This document shows, piece after piece, positions 9,983 through 18,376 of a stretch of DNA of 64,000 nt. A model generated the notes under the pieces. That model was not told the origin of the DNA and did no database searches. It worked only from the letters and a program-made list of their open reading frames with translations. This DNA comes from JASHPR01 sp963808705 (GTDB taxonomy: Bacteria > Actinomycetota > Actinomycetes > Streptosporangiales > Streptosporangiaceae): assembly GCA_963808705.1 (NCBI GenBank), contig CAWEHB010000007.1:186001-250000 (forward strand), written 5' to 3'. The position numbers and the translations under genes are program-made. The number at the start of each line of letters is the position of its first letter. The first letter of the stretch is position 1.

Positions 9983-10411
9983 GTGTTTCTCGGCACTCAC
10001 ACGCCGCGCCTGGACGAGAAGGGGCGACTGATCCTGCCTGCCAAGTACCGCGAAGAACTCACCCGGGGCATCGTCCTGACCAAGGGCGAGGAACGCTGTC
10101 TCTACGTGTTTCCGCAGGCAGAGTTCGATCAGATCGCCGCGGGACGACGGCCCGAACCGGGGGACGCCAAGCCGCAGCGCGGCTACAACCGGGTGTTCTT
10201 CGCCAGCGCCGAGGACGCGATCCCGGACCGACAGGGCCGGATCACGATTCCGCCCGCGCTGCGCGAGTACGCGGCGCTGCAGCGCGACTGCGTGGTGATC
10301 GGGAACAACACCCGCCTGGAGATCTGGGACTCAGCGGCGTGGGATGCCTACCTGGGTGAGCAGGAGGACGCGTTCTCCGAGGGGACCGAGGAGGTGACGC
10401 CCGGGGCTTAA
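9983..10411 (+). CDS. mraZ: Transcriptional regulator MraZ
   Basis: Ring-forming AbrB-fold DNA-binding protein that autoregulates the division and cell-wall operon. The 142-residue protein holds two MraZ/SpoVT-AbrB domains: the first with LDEKGRLILPAKYRE (about residues 10-24), the second with PDRQGRITIPPALREYA (about 80-96), both with the conserved D-K/Q-GR motif. The C-terminal tail is acidic. Start is GTG 9983 with GGGGAGGTGAG 8-10 bp upstream. It heads the dcw cluster and is followed by a 211-bp gap before rsmH. Four operator repeats cover its promoter. Confidence 0.97.
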   Translation: MFLGTHTPRLDEKGRLILPAKYREELTRGIVLTKGEERCLYVFPQAEFDQIAAGRRPEPGDAKPQRGYNRVFFASAEDAIPDRQGRITIPPALREYAALQRDCVVIGNNTRLEIWDSAAWDAYLGEQEDAFSEGTEEVTPGA

Positions 10412-10622
10412 GCGAGGCAAGCGCCCCTCGCGGGGGGTGCCCGGCGAGGTCTCCACCCGCGCTGGATGGCCAGGCCGGCTGACGTCACTTCCCCGGCGCC
10501 AGGCGGCAGCGGCCATCGGCGCATCGCGCGGATGGGGACCTGGCCAGGCAGGCACCGCAGCGGGCGCGGTCCGGTTCCGCCGCTTGCGAAGTGGCTGATG
10601 TTCACGCGAGAAGGGGGCCCCG
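10412..10622 (+). other. mraZ-rsmH intergenic region
   Basis: This 211-bp stretch separates mraZ from rsmH. It is GC-rich and contains no convincing ORF, terminator or GTGGRG box. A purine run just before the rsmH GTG may serve as ribosome-binding site. It could hold an internal promoter, but no clear -35/-10 pair was seen. Confidence 0.4.
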
Positions 10623-11579
10623 GTGGCCACGACAGGATCAGGACACCTGCCGGTCATGACCGACCGGGTGCTGGCCCTGTTCGCGCCCGCGCTGCGGCCC
10701 GGGGGATCGGTCCTGCTCGACGCCACGCTCGGCCGGGCCGGGCACGCCAGCGCCCTGCTGAGCCAGCATCCCGGGCTGACCCTGATCGGCGTGGATGCCG
10801 ACGATGCCGCGATCGAGGCATCCCGCAAGGTGCTCGCCCCCTACGGCGGGCGGGTCACGCTGGTGCACGCCCGGTACGACGCGATCGGCGAGATCCTGGC
10901 CGCGCTCGGCCAGCCGAGCGTCCACGGCGTCCTGTTCGACCTGGGGGTCTCCTCCCCGCAACTCGATGACCCCAGCCGGGGCTTCGCCTACTCCTACGAC
11001 GCCCCGCTGGACATGCGGATGGACCAGACCGGGCCGCTGACCGCGGCGGATGTCGTCAACACCTATCCCGCGGCCCGGCTGGCCCGGGTGTTGCGCGAGT
11101 ACGGCGAGGAGCGCTTCGCCCGGCGCATCGCGGACGCGGTGGTCAGGGAGCGGGCGAAGTCCCCGTTCACCTCGACCATGCGCCTGTCCGAGATCGTCCG
11201 CGCGTCGATCCCGGCCCCGGCCCGGCGCACCGGAGGCCACCCCGCGAAGCGCACCTTCCAGGCCCTGCGAATCGAGGTCAACGGCGAGCTCGAGGCGCTG
11301 CGCCAGGCCCTGCCCGCGGCCCTGGACGCGGTGGCGGTCGGCGGCCGGATCGTGGTGCTCGCCTACCACTCGCTCGAGGACCGCCTGGTCAAGCGGGCCC
11401 TCGCGGCCGGCGCGGGCGACACAACTCCGCCCGGCCTTCCGGTGGCGCTCGAGTCCGGCCGGCCGCGGTTCCGGCTCCTCACCCGGGGCGCCGAGCGGCC
11501 CACGGCCGCGGAAGTAGCGGCCAACCCGCGCGCCGAGTCGGCCCGGCTGCGAGCCGCCGAACGAGTACGGGCCGCATGA
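10623..11579 (+). CDS. rsmH: 16S rRNA (cytosine1402-N4)-methyltransferase RsmH
   Basis: AdoMet-dependent methyltransferase that modifies C1402 of 16S rRNA. Family signatures are present: HLPVMTDRVLALFAPAL at the start, the AdoMet loop DATLGRAGHASALL (about residues 31-45), GVLFDLGVSSPQLDDPSRGFAY, the insert domain with YGEERFARRIADAVV, KRTFQALRIEVNGEL, and the C-terminal LAYHSLEDRLVK. Length 318 residues is normal. GTG 10623 follows a GAGAAGGGGG purine run. Its stop codon is the first base of a dispersed repeat that fills the gap to ftsL. Confidence 0.96.
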   Translation: MATTGSGHLPVMTDRVLALFAPALRPGGSVLLDATLGRAGHASALLSQHPGLTLIGVDADDAAIEASRKVLAPYGGRVTLVHARYDAIGEILAALGQPSVHGVLFDLGVSSPQLDDPSRGFAYSYDAPLDMRMDQTGPLTAADVVNTYPAARLARVLREYGEERFARRIADAVVRERAKSPFTSTMRLSEIVRASIPAPARRTGGHPAKRTFQALRIEVNGELEALRQALPAALDAVAVGGRIVVLAYHSLEDRLVKRALAAGAGDTTPPGLPVALESGRPRFRLLTRGAERPTAAEVAANPRAESARLRAAERVRAA

Positions 11580-11684
11580 CCGAGCCAAAGGGGCGCGGTG
11601 CCGCCTGGACTGAGGAGCGAGAGAGCTTGCGAGCGAGCGACGAGGGAAGGCGGCGCCTTCAAGCGCCCCGGAGGCGAGAGAAAA
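11577..11684 (+). repeat. Dispersed ~105-bp repeat, copy A
   Basis: Starts at the rsmH stop codon with TGACCGAGCCAAAGGGGCGC, continues through GACTGAGGAGCGAG and GAGCGACGAGGGAAGGCGGC, and ends GCGCCCCGGAGGCGAG. Near-identical sequence recurs at 19839-19937 and, inverted, at 47675-47778, with shorter pieces at 18382-18420 and 47779-47828. It is unlikely to be protein-coding: the copies sit in different frames. It has internal inverted-repeat character (GGCGCC and GAGCGA runs) like a REP or MITE-type element. Confidence 0.85.
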
Positions 11685-11706
11685 GCCAGAGAACGGACGG
11701 TGCCGG

Positions 11707-12201
11707 ATGAACACCACGGTCAGAACGGGTCCGCGCCGCAATCCTGGCCAGGCCGCTCCCGGGGACCTGCGGCCGCGCCCGGGCCGTCCCCGGCGCCCGG
11801 CCGCGCCTGACGCCGGCCCGGCCCGGCGGGCAGGCGCGGCCCCGCGGGCCGCGGGCTCCGGGCGGCAGCCGGTGTCGCGCACCCCGTTCATCTTGCTGGT
11901 GCTCGGGCTACTCGGCGGCGGGCTGGTCTGCCTGCTGGTGATCAACACCACGCTGGCCGCGGGATCGTTCCGGATCAGCGCCCTGCAGCAGGGCAACGCC
12001 CAGGCGTCGGAGCGGGTCGAGGAACTGCAGCAGCAGGTGGCGACCGAGGAGTCGCCGAGCTCGATCGAGCAGCGGGCACTGCGGCTCGGTCTGCGGATGC
12101 AGCCTGTCCTCAACTTCCTTGACCTGCGGACCGGCCGCAGCTACGCCACGCCCGCCACCGCGCCCGGGGTGTACGTGGTACCGCCCGGGTACACCCCGTG
12201 A
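11707..12201 (+). CDS. ftsL: Cell division protein FtsL-like
   Basis: Bitopic division protein expected to form a coiled coil with FtsB/DivIC and FtsQ. The N-terminal 55 residues are an Arg/Pro/Ala-rich cytoplasmic tail. One membrane helix follows (about 59-83, FILLVLGLLGGGLVCLLVINT), then a periplasm-facing coiled coil with RISALQQGNAQASERVEELQQQVATEES, and a tail ending in the RALRLGLRMQP motif seen in actinobacterial FtsL. Identification rests on topology and position between rsmH and ftsI. Its stop overlaps the ftsI GTG by 4 bp (GTGA). The ribosome-binding site is weak and lies in repeat-derived sequence. Confidence 0.85.
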   Translation: MNTTVRTGPRRNPGQAAPGDLRPRPGRPRRPAAPDAGPARRAGAAPRAAGSGRQPVSRTPFILLVLGLLGGGLVCLLVINTTLAAGSFRISALQQGNAQASERVEELQQQVATEESPSSIEQRALRLGLRMQPVLNFLDLRTGRSYATPATAPGVYVVPPGYTP

Positions 12202-14258
12202 CACCCGGGGACCGTCCCGGCCGCCCGGACCGGCCGGCGCGGGGCCCGGCCCGCCGTTCCGCGCCCCCGGCCGGCTCGCGCCGGCCGCTCGGGCCCGGCT
12301 CCGACCGGCGGCCCGGCCCCGAAAGGCGGCCCGGCGAGGGCGGCGGACGGCGCGGTGACGGCGGCAGGCGGCGCGGTGACGAACGGAGACGGCCGGCCAG
12401 CCCGCGGCCTGCGGTCCCGGCCGTCCCGGCCGGCCGGCCGTCACGAGGCGCCCACGGCCGGGCCCTGGCCCGGCCCCGCCCGTCCCGGCCGGCCCCGGCC
12501 CGCCCCAGCCTGCGCCGGGCAGGCCCGGGCCGGCGCCTGAGCATCTCGCTGGCCTGCATCGGGATGGTGCTGGCCGTGATCGCGGCCCGGCTGGTGCAAC
12601 TGCAGGGCCTGCACTGGTCGCAGTACCGGGCCCTCGCGCAGCAGCAGATGCTGCCCCCCCAGCCGATCCCGATCCCCGTGCTGCGCGGCTCCATCACCAG
12701 CAGCGACGGCACGGTGCTCGCGATGACCGTGCAGACCGACCTGGTCTACGCCGACCCGGCCCAGATACCGCAGGCCAAGCTCTCGCGGGTTGCCGCCGCG
12801 GTGGCCGGGCCGCTCGGCATGACGGCGCCGGCGATCCTGGCGCTGCTCGACCATCCCAGCTCGCCCCAGTACGTGGTGCTCAAGCGGAACGTCCCCGCGG
12901 CCACCGGCAGCCAGATCATGGCGCTGCAGCAGCGAGGCATCGCCGAGACCCCGACGTACTCGCGGATCTACCCGAACGGCGACCTGGCCGCCAACCTGGT
13001 CGGCTTCACCGACGACGACGCGGCGGGCGACCTGACCGGCGTGGCCGGGCTCGAGCAGGAGTACAACCCCCTGCTGGCCGGGCGGGACGGCAGCGAGGAG
13101 GTCGAGCTGGGCCCGACCCAGCAACCCCTACCGCAGACCGAGCAGATCGTCAAGGCCCCGGTACCCGCCAGCAGCCTGCGGCTGACCATCAACGCCGATA
13201 TCCAGTGGGACGCCGAGCAGGAGTGCGCCACCGAGGTCAAGGCGGCCCACGCCAGGAACTGCTCGGTCGTGGTGATGAATCCGCACACCGGGCGCATCCT
13301 GGCGCTCGCGCAGTACCCGACGTTCAGCCCGTCCGACCCGTCCAGCGTGGCCGCGACCACCGACATCCCGGTGCAGAACGTGTTCCAGCCGGGGAGCACC
13401 GCGAAAGTCATCACCGCCGCCGCCGCAATCGAGCGCGGCGGGCAGACGCCGATGAGCACCTACACGGTGCCGGACCAGATCGTGGTGGACGGGTTCTCCT
13501 TCCACGACGGCGAGTACCACCGCACGGCGAAGTTCACGATCGCGGGAATCATCGCCAACTCGTTCAACGATGGCATGGTGCAAGTGGTCCAGCACGTCAG
13601 CCCGCAGATCCAGTACCAGTACTTCAAGGCGTTCGGGATCGGCGAGCCCACCGGGCTGAACCTGCCCGGCGAGAGCCCGGGCCTGCTGCCGCCGCCGTCC
13701 CAGTGGTGGGGCGACGAGCGCTACACCCTGTCCTTCGGCCAGGGCGTCGCGGTGAACGCGGTGCAGATGGCCAGCGTCTACGCCACGATCGCGAACGGCG
13801 GGGTCCGGGTCCAGCCCTCGGTCGTCGCGGGCACGGTCAGCGACACCGGGACGTTCACGCCCGCGCCCGCGCCGCGGCAGACCCGGGTCTTGGAGCCGAA
13901 GACCGCGAGCGAGCTGATGCAGATCCTGCAGCAGGTGCCCTTTATCGACAACAAGGGCGGCGAGCCATGGGGCATCATCCCGGGGTACTCGATCGCGGCC
14001 AAGACCGGCACCGCGCAGGTGCCGGCCCCGGGGAAGAGCTGCCTGTGCGAGTACGGCTCGAGCTACATCGGCATCGCCCCGGCCAGCGACCCGCAGCTGG
14101 TCGTGGCCGTGAACGTCCAGGATCCCACCAAGGGCGGTTACTTCGGCGACGAGATCGCCGGGCCGGTCTTCTACCAGGTGGCCAAGTTCGCGCTGCAGAC
14201 GCTGCGGATCCCGCCGGACGGCGCCAAGCGCCCCCGTCTCATGCTCATGGTCCCGTGA
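12198..14258 (+). CDS. ftsI: Septal peptidoglycan transpeptidase FtsI (PBP3-like)
   Basis: Class B penicillin-binding protein that cross-links septal peptidoglycan with FtsW. 686 residues: a long Arg/Pro/Gly-rich cytoplasmic tail (1-113), one membrane helix (about 114-133, SLACIGMVLAVIAARLVQL), a PBP dimer/pedestal domain, and the transpeptidase domain. Active-site motifs are complete: SxxK at 400-403 (GSTAK), SxN at 455-457 (SFN) and KTG at 602-604. No C-terminal PASTA domain is present. The basic tail is longer than in most homologues and could bind DNA, lipid or a partner. GTG start overlaps ftsL stop. Confidence 0.95.
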   Translation: MTPGDRPGRPDRPARGPARRSAPPAGSRRPLGPGSDRRPGPERRPGEGGGRRGDGGRRRGDERRRPASPRPAVPAVPAGRPSRGAHGRALARPRPSRPAPARPSLRRAGPGRRLSISLACIGMVLAVIAARLVQLQGLHWSQYRALAQQQMLPPQPIPIPVLRGSITSSDGTVLAMTVQTDLVYADPAQIPQAKLSRVAAAVAGPLGMTAPAILALLDHPSSPQYVVLKRNVPAATGSQIMALQQRGIAETPTYSRIYPNGDLAANLVGFTDDDAAGDLTGVAGLEQEYNPLLAGRDGSEEVELGPTQQPLPQTEQIVKAPVPASSLRLTINADIQWDAEQECATEVKAAHARNCSVVVMNPHTGRILALAQYPTFSPSDPSSVAATTDIPVQNVFQPGSTAKVITAAAAIERGGQTPMSTYTVPDQIVVDGFSFHDGEYHRTAKFTIAGIIANSFNDGMVQVVQHVSPQIQYQYFKAFGIGEPTGLNLPGESPGLLPPPSQWWGDERYTLSFGQGVAVNAVQMASVYATIANGGVRVQPSVVAGTVSDTGTFTPAPAPRQTRVLEPKTASELMQILQQVPFIDNKGGEPWGIIPGYSIAAKTGTAQVPAPGKSCLCEYGSSYIGIAPASDPQLVVAVNVQDPTKGGYFGDEIAGPVFYQVAKFALQTLRIPPDGAKRPRLMLMVP

Positions 14259-14311
14259 GCAGTCCCCGCGCGCCGCGCTCATGGCACCGCGAACAGAGGT
14301 AATCTCTGCCC

Positions 14312-15910
14312 GTGCCAGCGGATCTGCGCCCACGCCACGTCCCACTGCGCCCGCTCGCGGGACTCGCGGTGCTGCTCGGGGTCAGGACGGCCGGCCGAGA
14401 CGGGCCCGGCCCCCTGACCGCGGCCAGCGCAGCGCGCGGCATCCGCGGGATCACCCACGATTCCCGCCGCGTGCACCCCGGTGACCTGTACGCCGCGCTG
14501 CCCGGCGGCACCTACCACGGCGGGCGGTTCTGCGCGCAGGCCGCCGCCGCCGGCGCCGCGGCGGTCCTCACCGATCCCGCGGGCAAGGAGCTCGCGATCC
14601 GGTCCGGCCTCCCGGTGTTCGTGGTCGGCGACCCGCGGTCGAGGCTGGGCGAGGTCGCCTCCTGGGTCTACGGCCACCCGTCCGGGAAGCTGACGCTGAT
14701 CGGCGTGACCGGAACCAGCGGCAAGACCACCACGACCTACCTGCTGGAGTCCGGGCTGCGGGCGGCAGGCCACCTGACCGGCCTGGTCGGCGGCGTGCAG
14801 ACCCGCATCGGCGACGTCACCGCCGACAGCGCGCTGACCACCCCGGAAGCCACCGACCTGCAGGCGCTGCTGGCCGCCATGGCCGAGCAGGGGGTGACGG
14901 CCGCGGCGATGGAGGTCTCCAGCCACGCCCTGGCCCTGGGCCGCGTCGCCGGCACCTCCTACGACGTGGCCGTGTTCACCAACCTGTCCCAGGACCACCT
15001 GGACTTCCACGAGACCATCGACGCCTACTTCGCCGCGAAGGCCACCCTGTTCACCCCGGCCTACGCCCGGGCCGGGGTGGTCAACCTGGACGACGAGCAC
15101 GGCCGGATCCTCGCCGCCGCCCCGCAGGTCCCGCTCACCACCTACTCCGCGGCCGGGAACCCCGCCGCGGACTGGCGCGCGGCCGACGTGCGCGGCGGGG
15201 CAGACGGGAGCACGTTCCGGGTCATCGGCCCGGGCGGCGTGGAGGCCGACGCGTCGGTGGCCCTGCCCGGGCCGTTCAACGTGGCCAACGCGCTCGCCGC
15301 CATCGTGGCGCTGGTCGAGTCGGGTGTGGGCATCGCCACCTCGGTCCGCGGCGTCGCCGGGTGCCCGGGGGTGCCCGGCCGCCTGGAGCGGGTCGAGGCG
15401 GGCCAGGACTTCACCGTGCTCGTCGACTACTCGCACAAGCCCGGCGCGGTGCGGGCCGTGCTGGACGCCCTGCGGCCGGTCACGCCGGGTAACCTCACGA
15501 TCGTCCTGGGCTGCGGCGGCGACCGGGACCGGGCCAAGCGCCCGCTGATGGGCGCCGCGGCGGCCGGGCTCGCCGACACGGCCATCCTCACCAGCGACAA
15601 CCCGCGCTCGGAGGATCCGCTCGGCATACTGGCGGAGATGCTCGCCGGCGCGCTGACCGTCCCTGCCGCCGGCCGCGCACACGTGATCGTCGAGCCGGAC
15701 CGCGGCGCCGCCATCGGGCTCGCCGTCGGCCGGGCCGCCAAGGGAGACGTGGTGCTCATCGCGGGCAAGGGGCACGAGCGCGGCCAGTACGCGGGCACGT
15801 CGGTGATCCCGTTCGATGACCGCGAGGTGGCGGCGGACGCCCTGGCCCGCCGCCCCGCCGCGGCAGGCGGAGCGCCGCCGGCCGACGCCAGCGACCGGGG
15901 GGCCCCGTGA
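14312..15910 (+). CDS. murE: UDP-MurNAc-tripeptide synthetase MurE (meso-Dap type)
   Basis: Mur ligase that adds the third stem-peptide residue to UDP-MurNAc-L-Ala-D-Glu. The ATP loop is GVTGTSGKTTTT with the P-loop Lys at 138. The central domain has TTPEATDLQALL, MEVSSHAL and NLSQDHLDFH; the C-terminal domain has the GCGGDRDRAKRP loop and GKGHE. The DNPR motif (429-432) is the signature for meso-diaminopimelate rather than lysine. The GTG start at 14312 has only a distant GAGG; the N-terminus is therefore uncertain by a few residues. Its stop overlaps the murF GTG by 4 bp. Confidence 0.95.
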   Translation: MPADLRPRHVPLRPLAGLAVLLGVRTAGRDGPGPLTAASAARGIRGITHDSRRVHPGDLYAALPGGTYHGGRFCAQAAAAGAAAVLTDPAGKELAIRSGLPVFVVGDPRSRLGEVASWVYGHPSGKLTLIGVTGTSGKTTTTYLLESGLRAAGHLTGLVGGVQTRIGDVTADSALTTPEATDLQALLAAMAEQGVTAAAMEVSSHALALGRVAGTSYDVAVFTNLSQDHLDFHETIDAYFAAKATLFTPAYARAGVVNLDDEHGRILAAAPQVPLTTYSAAGNPAADWRAADVRGGADGSTFRVIGPGGVEADASVALPGPFNVANALAAIVALVESGVGIATSVRGVAGCPGVPGRLERVEAGQDFTVLVDYSHKPGAVRAVLDALRPVTPGNLTIVLGCGGDRDRAKRPLMGAAAAGLADTAILTSDNPRSEDPLGILAEMLAGALTVPAAGRAHVIVEPDRGAAIGLAVGRAAKGDVVLIAGKGHERGQYAGTSVIPFDDREVAADALARRPAAAGGAPPADASDRGAP

Positions 15911-17312
15911 TCCCGCTGTCCCTCACCGAGATATCCGAGATCACCGGGGCCACCGGTGATCTGATCGCGGACTATTACGCCACGGTGACCGGGCCGGTCG
16001 TGATCGACTCGCGGCAGGCCGGCCCGGGGAGCCTGTTCGCCGCGCTGCCCGGCACCAGGGCCGACGGGCATGACTTCGCGGCCCGGGCGGTCGCGGCCGG
16101 CGCCACGGCGGTGCTCGCCGCCCGGCCGGCTGGCGTGCCGGCGCTGATCGTCCCCGACGTGCCCGCCGCGCTGGCCGCGCTGGCCGCGGCCGTGGTGCGG
16201 CGGACGCCCGGCCTGACCATCGCCGCGATCACCGGGTCCGCGGGGAAGACCACCACCAAGGACCTGGCGGCCCAGCTGATCGAGACGCTGGGCCCGACGG
16301 TGTCGCCGCGGAACTCCTACAACAACGAGATCGGCCATCCGCTGACCGTGCTGCGGGTCACCGGGCAGACCAGGTACCTGGTGGCCGAGATGTCCGCGCG
16401 CGCGCCCGGGCACATCGCCGCGCTGTGCCGGATCTCGCCGCCGCGGCTGGGCGTCGTCTTGTGCGTGGGGCACGCACACGCCGGCGAGTTCGGCGGCCTC
16501 GACGAGGTCGCGCGGGCCAAGGCCGAGCTGCCCGCGGCGCTGCCCGCCGACGGCGTGGCCCTGCTCAACGCCGACGACCCGCGGACAGCGGCCATGGCCG
16601 GGGCCACGGCGGCCCGGGTGGTGACCTTCGGCCGGTCGCCGGCGGCGGACGTCCGGGCGGACGCCGTCGTCCTCGACGAGGCCGGCCGCCCGGCTTCACG
16701 CTGCGCACCGGCGCCGGCTCGGCTCCGGTCCGGCTCCGGCTGCACGGCGAGCACAACGTCAGCAACGCGCTGGCCGCCGCGGCCCTGGCCGGCCAGCTCG
16801 GCATGGACCTCGCCGCCGTGGCCGCGGGGCTGTCCGCCGCCACGGCCCGGAGCCGGTGGCGGATGGAGGTGACCAGGCGGCCCGACGGGGTTACGGTCAT
16901 CAACGACGCCTACAACGCCAACCCGGAGGCGCTCGCCGCGGCGCTGTCGGCCCTGGCCGCGATGGCCCGCGGCCGCCGCGCGTTCGCGGTGCTCGGCCAC
17001 ATGACCGAGCTGGGTGCCCAGGCCGCGGAACTGCACGAGCAGGCGGGCCGGCAGGCGGCGCGGGCCGGGCTGGCCGGGCTGATCGTGGTGGGGGAGGAGG
17101 CCGCGCCGATGCTGGCCGGGGCCAAGGCCGAGCCGTCCTGGCGGGGCGAGCTGCTGCAGGTGCCCGACGCGGCCGCCGCGGTGACCGAGGTCGAACGGCT
17201 GGCCCGGCCCGGCGACGTGGTGCTCGTCAAGGCCTCGCGGGCCGCGAACCTGCAGCGCGTGGCGCTGGCGCTGACCGGCGAGCTGGACCGGACGGGAGGG
17301 CTGGCACCGTGA
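15907..17312 (+). pseudogene. murF: UDP-MurNAc-tripeptide D-Ala-D-Ala ligase MurF, frame broken
   Basis: Catalyses addition of D-Ala-D-Ala to UDP-MurNAc-tripeptide, an essential step. The first frame (from GTG 15907) encodes the UDP-binding and ATP-binding domains, with ITGSAGKTTTK (Lys 114), NSYNNEIGHPL and the ALLNADDP segment, up to about residue 261. Near 16683-16693 homology jumps to the -1 frame, which carries FTLRTG, LHGEHNVSNALAAAALA, INDAYNANPEAL and the C-terminal domain to the stop at 17312. One missing G in the CCCGG at 16690-16693 would join them as AGRPGFTLRTG. The GTGA overlaps with murE and mraY are intact. A sequence error is the likeliest cause; without it the gene is broken. 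Confidence 0.85.
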
Positions 17313-18364
17313 AGACCATCCTCGTCTCGGCCGGCGTCGCGATGGTGCTGGCGCTGTTCGGCACCCCCGTCGCGATCAAGATCTTCACCCGGCGCGGGTA
17401 CGGCCAGGAGATCAGGGAGGAAGGCCCGTCCTCGCACCTGACCAAGCGCGGCACCCCGACCATGGGCGGCACGGTCATCGTGGTGGCCACGCTGATCGGG
17501 TACATCTGCGGGCACGAGCTGACCAAGGACCCGATGACCATGTCGGGCCTGCTGGTGCTGGCGCTGATGACCGGCCTGGGCGCGGTCGGCTTCATCGACG
17601 ACTTCATCAAGATCTACAAGCAGACCAGCCTCGGCCTGCGCAGCGGCGCCAAGCTGGCCGGCCAGGCGGTGGTGGGCGCGGTGTTCGCGGTGGAGGTGCT
17701 GCGCCACCCGGACGGGTTCGACCTCACCCCGGCGGACGCGCACATCTCGTTCCTGCGCGACATCGGCCCGGCCATCGGGGTGCTGCCGTTCGTGCTGTGG
17801 ATCGTGCTCATGATCGCCGGCTGGTCGAACGCGGTGAACCTGACCGACGGGCTCGACGGGCTGGCCACCGGCGCCGCGATCCTCGTGCTCGCCGCGTACG
17901 TGCTCATCGGGATCTGGCAGGAGAAGAACGACTGCACGGCCTTCCTGGCCGCGCAGTGCTACGCGGTGCGGGACCCGCTCGACCTCGCGGTCGTGGCCGG
18001 GACCGTGCTCGGCGCATGCTTCGGCTTCCTGTGGTGGAACGCCCCGCCGGCCAGGATCTTCATGGGCGACACCGGGTCGCTCGCGCTCGGCGGCGTGCTC
18101 GCCGGGCTGGCCGTGTGCACCAAGACCCAGCTGCTGCTGGTGATCCTGGGCGGCCTGTTCGTGATCATCATCTTCTCGGTGATCATCCAGGTGGGGTCGT
18201 ACAAGCTGACCGGGCGCCGGGTCTTCAAGATGGCCCCGCTGCAGCATCACTTCGAGCTGCTCGGCTGGGCCGAGACCACGATCGTGGTCAGGTTCTGGCT
18301 GATCTGCGGCCTGTTCATCGCGGCCGGCCTGGGCATCTTCTACGTGGCCTGGCTCCCGGTGTAG
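17309..18364 (+). CDS. mraY: Phospho-MurNAc-pentapeptide transferase MraY
   Basis: Polytopic membrane enzyme that transfers phospho-MurNAc-pentapeptide to undecaprenyl phosphate, giving lipid I. 351 residues with about ten membrane segments. Diagnostic motifs: GTPTMGG, FIDDFIKIYKQTSLGL (Asp 97-98), NLTDGLDGLATG (Asp 180), the MGDTGSLALGG loop, and the Mg/substrate loop PLQHHFELLGWAE. GTG 17309 overlaps the murF stop and has GGGAGGG 8 bp upstream. Confidence 0.97.
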   Translation: MKTILVSAGVAMVLALFGTPVAIKIFTRRGYGQEIREEGPSSHLTKRGTPTMGGTVIVVATLIGYICGHELTKDPMTMSGLLVLALMTGLGAVGFIDDFIKIYKQTSLGLRSGAKLAGQAVVGAVFAVEVLRHPDGFDLTPADAHISFLRDIGPAIGVLPFVLWIVLMIAGWSNAVNLTDGLDGLATGAAILVLAAYVLIGIWQEKNDCTAFLAAQCYAVRDPLDLAVVAGTVLGACFGFLWWNAPPARIFMGDTGSLALGGVLAGLAVCTKTQLLLVILGGLFVIIIFSVIIQVGSYKLTGRRVFKMAPLQHHFELLGWAETTIVVRFWLICGLFIAAGLGIFYVAWLPV

Positions 18365-18376
18365 CCGGACACGCGA

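Noticed and set aside
16683..16700. Programmed -1 frameshift in murF
   Set aside because: No slippery heptamer, A/U-rich slip site or obvious downstream pseudoknot was seen, and ftsZ shows the same kind of lost base, which points to sequence error.
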